64,000 nucleotides of DNA from Heloderma charlesbogerti (Eukaryota; Chordata; Lepidosauria; Squamata; Helodermatidae). The notes beneath the pieces are model-generated. The model saw nothing but the letters and a program-made list of their open reading frames with translations, did no database searches and had not been told where the DNA came from. Made by a program: the position numbers and the translations under genes. Of this stretch, positions 46,401 to 55,400 are shown piece by piece; position 1 is the first letter of the stretch; each line of letters starts with the position of its first letter. Location: assembly GCA_026122225.1 (NCBI GenBank), contig JANEZZ010002197.1, positions 558,001 through 622,000 of the forward strand. The letters run 5' to 3'.

Positions 46401-49400
46401 TACCAATATAATTTATAATACCAGTAAAATACCAGTATAATTTAGCTTAAAGCTCTTACCGCCCACCACTAGGCTTTAAGAAAGGCATTTCAACTTTTTT
46501 AGAATAGGGGAAAAAAGTGCACAAATGCCGGGAAACTGTGGTTGGGGGGAAAGGGGGTGGGGGGTGGCCATCTAGGGAACCCTGGCGGGCTGGATTTGGC
46601 CCCCAAGCCTGAGCTTCTGGACCCCTGACCCAGACATATGCAGGAAGAGGAGACCTGCATAGTTTCTGCAGTAAAGGGTTACTTTGTTAAGCCCGGGCCA
46701 AAGGGAGCTTCTGTAATTCCCGTGGATGCGATTAATGCATCAAGCACATACATCTGTAATCTTCACCTGGTAAGTTGGGTCGGCAGAATGTATAAGAACA
46801 TCACCAAGCGGCTTGGGACCTCAATATTTGAGGGAGGGCCTCCCTCTCTATATGCCTGCCTGGGGACTGAGATCTATTGGAGAAGCCCCCCACTGTGTCC
46901 CACCAGTGCGAGATGTGCAACATGGTGGGACGTGGGAGACAGCCTTCTCTGATGTGGCACCCCGGTTGTGGAATACCCTCCCCTTGGGGGCCCGATTGCT
47001 GCAGACGTCGGTTTCATTTCGGCCCCAAGTTAAAACATGGCTTTTCACCAAAACCTTTGAGGACTAATTGAGTTCTCTGAAGCTGCACACAGTTTTAACT
47101 GTGTTATTATATTAGATTTTCTAATTGGTATTAGCTTGTTTAACGGTTGAATATGCTTTTAGCTATTTAAATTATGTATTGTTTTATACTGTCTAGATTG
47201 ATTTTATCTGTATGCCGCCCTGAGATCCTAATGATATAGGGCGAGAAATACATGTTTTAAATAAATAAATAAATAATAAAATAGATCACTAATCCTAAAG
47301 AAATGTGCCTTTTGAAATGCCACACTTTATGGGACTTTTTATAAGTAGAATGCTAAAGGATGGGAGTGGTGGTAGTGGTGGGATTAATGGCACCCATCTT
47401 GTTTCACCTAGTATATTTCCAGAGAAAAGGGGATCTTGAGACTGCCTTTGCCTCTGGTATGCAGCCATTCACCCTTGAGCTACCCAGTGAATAAGAGGCA
47501 AAAACGCATAGCCGTAACCCTGGAGTCCCTAATGCAGCGCCCACGGGCACCCTGGGACACCTCCCTTGGCACCCACCGAGGACCCCTGCTGCTCCCATTT
47601 TTAATTTTTCTTTTAATTAACCTTTGGTGTGCTGGAAAGCAAAGCGTGGCCACTACCTGCCCCTCGCCTTTCCTTTTCTCTCCTCAGAATGCTTTTGAGC
47701 CCCTCATGGGCCTAGAGGCGTTCTTAGGAAAGGAAGAGCGGTGGGGTGGGTGGGGTGGCTGCAAGCCAAGACTTTGCTTTCCAGTGCGACCAGCCAGCTA
47801 AAAGTGTCTTTGAGAGGAAATATAAAAAATAAAAATGGATCCTACTGCTGGTTGATAAGATTTGGGGGGATTGGGAGGGGGGATTCGTCTGGCTTTTGTG
47901 TGTGTTTCCCTGAGCATTGCCAGTGAAATGGATACTGTATTGTGCTTTGTGGGGGCAAAAATGTGACTTAGCAGTTAGGGCTGAGACCCAATCTCTGTCT
48001 TGTCCTCAGTTTACTTATCGTTTGTTGCTAGGCAGGCCCCCCGGCAACCGTTTTGTGTGTAGGTAGCCCTACGCAGCATCCATTTTGTGGTGGTGCTCCC
48101 AACAGTTTCTTCAGATTTCCAAATGGGCCCAAAAAGATTGGGAACCTCCTTCCATAGCCTACAAAGTGGGCTGAACTACCAGAATCCTTTGCTTCAAGCT
48201 TCCATTTTTCCTACGCCATCTTGCCTCATTCTTGCAGGCCTGCAGCTCGCGGCAGCGCATTCTGATGTCTGAAAGTGCCCCTGCCTTGTCTTCACTGGCC
48301 AGTCCCCGAGACAAGGTGAATTCCTGGCTCAGTGACAGCAAAGGCCTGAACAGGTGCTCAGCAGGTAAGATGGCATCTTGTTACCACTTGCCTAGAACGA
48401 AACCAGTTCCTCCTGCTCCAGTTCTCTCTTCCAAACCTGCTTGCCTCTTCCTGGATCACCATCACTTACTCTATCTATCTATCTATCTATCTATCATCTA
48501 TTTATTTCTATACTGCCCCGTAGCCGAAGCTCTCTGGGCAATTCACAAAAATTAAAAACACAAAGTGCAGCATTAAACAATATAAAATATAAAAGCTTAA
48601 AACCACAAAATAACAGTACAACCAGAATAAAACCTAGCAGCAATGCAGAGATTTAAAATACAGATTTAAAACACCAGAGCTAAAAGACCAGGAAGCTAAA
48701 ATGCTAAACTACTGGGAGAATAAAAAGGTCTTCACCTGACACTGAAAGGAGTACAACGTAGGCGCCAGGCAAACCACTCTAGGGAGCTCATTCCACAGCC
48801 GGGGGGCCACAGCAGGAAACACCCTCTTCCCGGTAGCCACCCGCCTCACTTCCTTTGGCAGGGGCTCAAGGAGAAGGACCCCTGAAGATGATCTTAGGGT
48901 CTGGGCAGGCATATATTCATGATCTTCGCACCTGCTGCTACCAGTTAACCCTTTCCTACTCCCACTATTCTCTCTGTTCTTTTATCACGTGATAGCGCAG
49001 CCTCAGCCCTGTTGGTATGAAGGTGTCCTCTCTTCCCTGGCTGGACACAATCAGCAGACCAGAGGTGGGGGCAAGTGTTGTAGGCTGGGGGGAGGAACGG
49101 TGACCCTTTACAACCCAAGTCCTGTTTTTAGAGTAGAGGGGTTGAACTTACTTCAGCCTGAGGGCCACATTCAGTTTTGGGGAGCTCGTGGGGGGGGCAT
49201 TTCAGTTGTGGGTGAGTACAAAGGCAATGAGGGGTGGGGAACAGGGTCCCAAACACCAGAAACAGCAGCATATTTTAGCTTAAAGCACTTATTCCCAAGA
49301 ACTAAGCCTTAGGAGAGGCATTTCAAACTTTTAGAATGGGGAAAACTCCAGAAAGCCAGGAAGCCACCAATCAGTTGAGGGAAATGATTGGGGCCAGGGG

Positions 49401-52400
49401 ACGGGGTGTGACCATCTGGGGAACCCTGAAGGGTTGGATTGGGACCCCAGGGCGGCCAGATTTGGCCTGCAGGCATGAGGTTCAACACCCCTGCTTTTGA
49501 GTAAGAACCAGGCTGGGTCGACTCTGATTAAAGGTGTGTTCTATGGTTCCCTGACTTGGTTCTGTACCTCTCATTAAGTGTGGGCCTGCCTACCATAAGT
49601 TCTGATAGGCAGGACAGTGGCAAGGGCTCAGTTCCTACCCTCTCTCTTCAGGCCTTGCTTTTATTTATTTTTATTTATTGCACTTATATCCTACTTTTCT
49701 TCCACTGTGGAAGTCAAGGTGGCTGCATGTGGTTCCCAGGTGGTCTCCCCTCCAAACACTGACCAGACCCAGACCTGCTTAGCTTCAGCAAGCTGGCTGC
49801 CTCATGTGCCTTCAGACCATGTCTTGGGATCATTGTTGAGCTCAGCCAAAGACCAGGTCTGTGGGGAGTCTGGTCAATACTGCTTCCAAACTATGCTTGC
49901 AGCTCATCCATCCCGTTCCTCCACAGCAGTGGTAGGCAACCTTCCGACTTCCAGGTGGTTTGAACTACAACTCCCACAGTCCTTGGCCATTGGCCATGCT
50001 TGAGGGGTGGGGCTTCAGGGGCTGTAGTCCAAATCATCTGGAGGGCACCCGGCTTCCCATCCTCTGCTCTCCAGAGGTCCCTTAATGCAGTTTGTGTTCT
50101 CTTCCAAATGCAGATTGACCAGAAACTTGACGTCCTTAGCAAACAGGAAGTCCTGCCTCCTGACTTCCTACTCTGTTACTGTTGCGTTTAACTGCAGACA
50201 TCACCCAGATGCCAAGTTTCCCCACCTCTCTTGATAACATTTGGTTTCCTTTCCACCCAGAACTCTCAGAATGTCAAGGAAAGCTTCAGGAGCTGAACCG
50301 TATGCTGCAGAGTTTGGAGTCTCTCCACCGAATCCCCTCTGCCCCCCTCATCTCCAACAGTCAGGTATGCTCATGGCAGTGGGGTGGCAAAGATTCCCGA
50401 GTCATACCTAATTGGAGCATCATCATCAGTACCACTGGCTCTGTGGTTGCTCTCACAGTGCTCTGGCCCACATGGTTAGAGCTGATTTGCATGGTTATGT
50501 CCCACTCCTATAGCAACTGCCAAATCGGGGAATTCCTGTGAATGTGCGGTGCTTTGCACTCTTATTCGAAAAAAGCCTTCGACGGTAGCTGTAGTGAGAT
50601 TCTTTTTTGGTTTTACAGACCTCGGCAGGCACAGAGAGACCCAGAAAGGGGAAGAGATCCACCCGGATCTGGTGCACTCAGAGTTTCGCGAAGGACGACA
50701 CCATCGGCAGGGTGAGCTGGTTTGGGTCTGGTGGTGTTGGCTCTGACATGAGGTAGGAAGAGAGAGCATGTCTAGAACATAAGAAGAGCCCTGCTGGATC
50801 AGACCAGGGGCCCATCTTGTCCAGCATTCTGTTCACACAGTGGCCAACCAGCTGTCAACCAGGAACCCACAAGCAGGGCATGAGCGCAACCGCATCCTCC
50901 CGCCCATGTTCCCCAGCAACTGGTGTACATAGGCTCATTGCCTTTGGGACTGGAGGCAGCACAGAGCCTTTTAAAATGATCAGTTTTAAAAAGAGATTCT
51001 CCAAGTACATTTTTCTTCTCGTTGTTGTTACTTGACTGCCTGGATTTAAGATTTTATTGGTTTAAGGATGTGTATTGAGAGGATATGAATATCCTTTACT
51101 TATTGTTAATAATGTTTACTGTTGAGAACATAAGAAGAGCCCTGCTGGATCAGACCAGGGGTCTATCTAGTCCAGTATTCTGTTCACACAGTGGCCAACC
51201 AGCTATCAACCAGGAACCCACAAACAGGGCATGAGCACAACAGCACCCTCCCACCCATGTTCCCCAGCAACTGGTGTACATAGGCTCACTGCCTCTGGTA
51301 CTGGAGGTAGCATATAGACATCAGGACTAGTAGCTATTGCTAGCCTTCTCCTCCAGGAATTTGTCCAACCCCCTTTGAAAGCCATCCAAGTTGGTGGCCA
51401 TCACTACATCCTGTGGTAGCCAATTCCATAGTTTGACTATGTGCTCTGTGAAGAAGTCTTTCCTTTTATCTGTCCTGAATCTCCCACCAATCAGCTTCAT
51501 GGGATGACCCCATTGGGTTCTAGTATTCTGAGAGAGGGAGAGAAATGTCTCCCTTTCCACATTCTCCACACCATGCATAATTTTGTACACCTCTCTCAGG
51601 TCTCTCCTTACCCTCCTTTTTTCGAAGCTAAACCATCCCAGCTGTTGTAACCTTCCCTCATAGGGGAGATGCTCCAGCCCCTTGATCATTTTAGCGTCTA
51701 ACTTAGAAGGGCCCCATTTTACACTGTTGTGGTGTTGAGCACACAGTGCCATTTTAAGGAATGTGGGGGAAGCAAAGGTGTGATGAGGAAGCTGCTCTGC
51801 TGGGTGTCTAAACCCAGGTGTTTGCTCCTAGCAGGTGGGGCGCCTGCATGGCTCTGTACCCAACCTCTCGAGATACCTGGAATCCTGTCAGAACCAGGCC
51901 ATCTTTAGCGTCCCCCCAGAATACAGCCAGCTGCAGAGAAGTTTCTGGATCTTAGCTCAGAAAGGTGAGCATGTGACTAGTGATCATTGGCTATTATACC
52001 TGCAACCCCCAGGGATGACTCTCTCTTTTCCCTCTATTTGTTTTTGCTGTGGGCGGAGCAGGAACCCCTGGTTTTCATCTTGGGCAAGCGGAAAGAGAGA
52101 TTAGCATGAAAGATTGTTTTATGGACCACTGTTTCTGTTTGTTTTTTAAATATTTCCCATTTCCACAGCCACATATACTCTTTGCTAGGATAAATCACCA
52201 TTTTATGGCCTAGTAACCCAGATTCTATTCCAAGGAAAGCTGAACTTTGTAACCTGCATAATTTGCAGAATAAGGGGAGCGTATAGGAAATCACAGTCCT
52301 ATCCTCTGGTCCTCTCTCTCTCTCTCTCTCAGTCTCTCCCCCCCACACACACACACACACAGGCACAGTTCTCTCCATTCCACTCCTCTCCTTGAGGTTT

Positions 52401-55400
52401 TGTTGGGCATTGCATTACATTATTTTCAGACATAGTAGCCTTAAGGACTAGACACTTGGGCTTCTTTCTCAAAAAAGGAAGTTGATATTCTAAGGGTTCT
52501 GGAGTCCTTGCTGGATATCAAATTCCCTAGAGTCATGGAATATATCTTTTGCACGTGTCTCTCCTTTGCCAGTTCATGGATCCCTCAGTAGTGTGCTGGC
52601 CGTGCTGACCATGGAGCGAGACCGTCTCCAGGAACTGCAGCGGACGCTAGATCTGCAGCGCTCCACCGCACCTCCTGTGCAGGGTGGCCGCGGGGGTGGC
52701 ATCGGAACTGCTGCAGTTGGGGTAAGGGGCCGCCGCCCTCTGGCAGAGTTGCCAATTGCTGGTTTCAAGGCTTGGCATAGAAACGTTTGTGTTTCGGTGT
52801 CACGCGCCTTGCAACATGGGAACTAATATAAAAGAACAAGAGGCTCCTGGAGCATCTGCAGAATGCTCTACCATTGGAACAATGTAAATTCAACCAACCC
52901 ACATACATGTATGACTGGTTGAATTCAGTGTCCTCAGGTCAAAGAATACGTCTGTCTGGTTGTCCTGACCTCTTGTACCTCACGTTTTAGAAATTGAGCA
53001 TTGCCCAGTTGTAATCTATGAAGCCCTAAAGTGCCACTTAAGAATGTAAGCAGAGCCCTGCTGAATCAGGCTAAAGGCCTTTCTAGTCCAGCATTCTGTT
53101 CCCACAGTGGCCAGCCAGATGCCTATGGAAAGCCCAGAAGCAGGACCTCAGTGCTTAGCATCCTCCCGCTCTAGTTTCCCAGCAACTGGTAAACAGAGGC
53201 ATATGTAAGGGAAGGTGGGACACCGCTCCCCCGGGCTCTACTAGCCCCCTTTATCCGCTGCCACCACCTCTCCGAGCCGGCTCTGCCAGACCCAAGAGGA
53301 AATTCCAACCTCCTCCCCAGCTTGGGAAGGAGACAGTAGCCACTGAATTTAGCACTGTCCCAGGAAAGAAATAGCAGCAACAATTTGCGGTAGATATTTA
53401 TTTGCAAGTTCAGGGGTAAGGGAATGGGAAGAGAAACAAAACAAAGTACACTTTAGAATTCCCAGAAGTACCAATTTCCTGTTTGGAAACCCAACATAGA
53501 ATAAAACAATAAAAGACTACCTGGCCCAACTACTCACACCTCGTGGTAGGATCCTTTGTCAGTGCCAGCATTCCAACTCCTTCCGCCTGGACCAGACGAA
53601 ACCAAAGGATGGAAGAAGGGTGGCTGCTTGCCTCTTTTATCTAATCCCTGCCCAGCTTCTACTTCTTTCATCCCCCCTCCCCTCCCTCAAGGAGGCTCAG
53701 CTGGGTTTTCACACCTCTCCAGCTGTGCCGGCTCCTTGGCAGGCTGAGCTGGTTTATGACCTTGAGTTCTGATAAGGCCTCGGGCCTGGCGCCTTCAGTC
53801 CTGGCCTGGCCCACATCTCCTCCTCCCTCCAGGTGGCTGTCAGGATTGACTCTGAGCACAGGGAGATAGTTAGCAGCTCAGATACAGAAGAGGAACAGCC
53901 AGAACCGGGGGATGCATTTTCCCAAGCCAGTTCAGGTATGGGTAGGCGTGCTTCTCAGCTTACTATCTACCAGATGGCTGGGCCTGAAGCCCCCCCCTTG
54001 CCCCCCGCTGTGAGAAGCCGGGAGGAGGAGGAAGAGGAGAGTGGGGGCTGTGACCTAAGAGATGCTAGACTATGGTGCAGAGCTAAGAGGGAAACGTCAG
54101 GGTGGAGCTCAGGCGGTCGACCCAGTTAGCAATGTGTGAGCGTGCATCACTGGAAGGGCGGGACATCCCTCCCTAAGTTAGTCTAGCCAGCAAGCCTCAC
54201 TTCCAACTGCAGGCAACCTCTCTGTTCCCATTTGAATCCCCTGGAGGCATTCCTTTGTAGCCTGAGAGTCTTCAAGGATCTGCATCTGTAATCAACCTGT
54301 TGATAATGAATTAAAGGCCTGAGACTAAAGCCTCTCTATTTGTGTGTGTGACTGCATCAGGAAAGAGGGGGCCAGGCTTCTCTGCAGACACTGGACAATC
54401 CTGAATGTATGCGCCGCTTCCATTCTCTCTCCATCTCCTCGGACACCACCCTGGACTCCTTTGCCTCATTCAACCCTGATGAGGTGAGCCATTCTTTTAG
54501 GACAGAGAGGGGAAAATGGAATTTGGAGTTCATTCCACCCTGTAGGACACAGTGTGATTTTAGAGTTATTTGTTTTAAAATATTTATTTACCACTTTCCC
54601 AGTTGCTCAAAGCAGTTTACAAGGGATACTTTTTAAAATACAGATAATGATGCTTAGCATTGGCATAGCACTTGAAAGTGTTCAAAGTGCTTCGTGTGCA
54701 CAAGCTAGCTGTAATCCTTACAACGACCCTGTAAGGTAAGTCAGTGTTATCATCCCCCATAATGCAAATGGGAGATGAGGGGCAGTGAGGCTGGGAAAGG
54801 GTGGTTTGCTTAAGGCCACCTAGTAATTGAGTTCAGGGCAAAGATTCAAACCCGGGACTTCATGATACATAGCTCAGTGTCTTAACCGGTACATTACACC
54901 AGCTCAAGAAAATCCAGCATCGGACTGAATAGCCACAGAAGACATCCCCTTTAAAAATAAGATTTGCAGCCCTTGTGAAAAGAAAGCACCAAGGTAGCTA
55001 TCCTAACCTCCACTGTACGGGTAGGCAACCAGTAACTTTGCCTAACTTCATGCAGCCCTCAGCCTAACTTCATGTGAGATGGGGTAGGGCACCAGGGGAA
55101 GAAAAGGAAGGGGTGGTAGGGGGAAGCCAAGATGAACAGGGCAATGGAAAGATGGGTGGGGGGAGTCCTCTGCAAGTGATCAGTTCAGACTTATGGCAAG
55201 AGCAGTCTGTCCCTCTGCCAGCAACCTGCTGGATGGGAAGAGGGAGGGAGGAAAAAAAGGGGTTGGCAGAGAGGGAGAAGAAAGGGTGGCAGAGAGAGAG
55301 ATTGGGGGGGTTAGCAGAAAGAGAAAGGGAGAGAAAGGGGCTTGGCAGGGAGAGAGAGAAGAGAGGGTGGCTGAAAGAGAGAGAGAAGGGTTTAGTAGAA

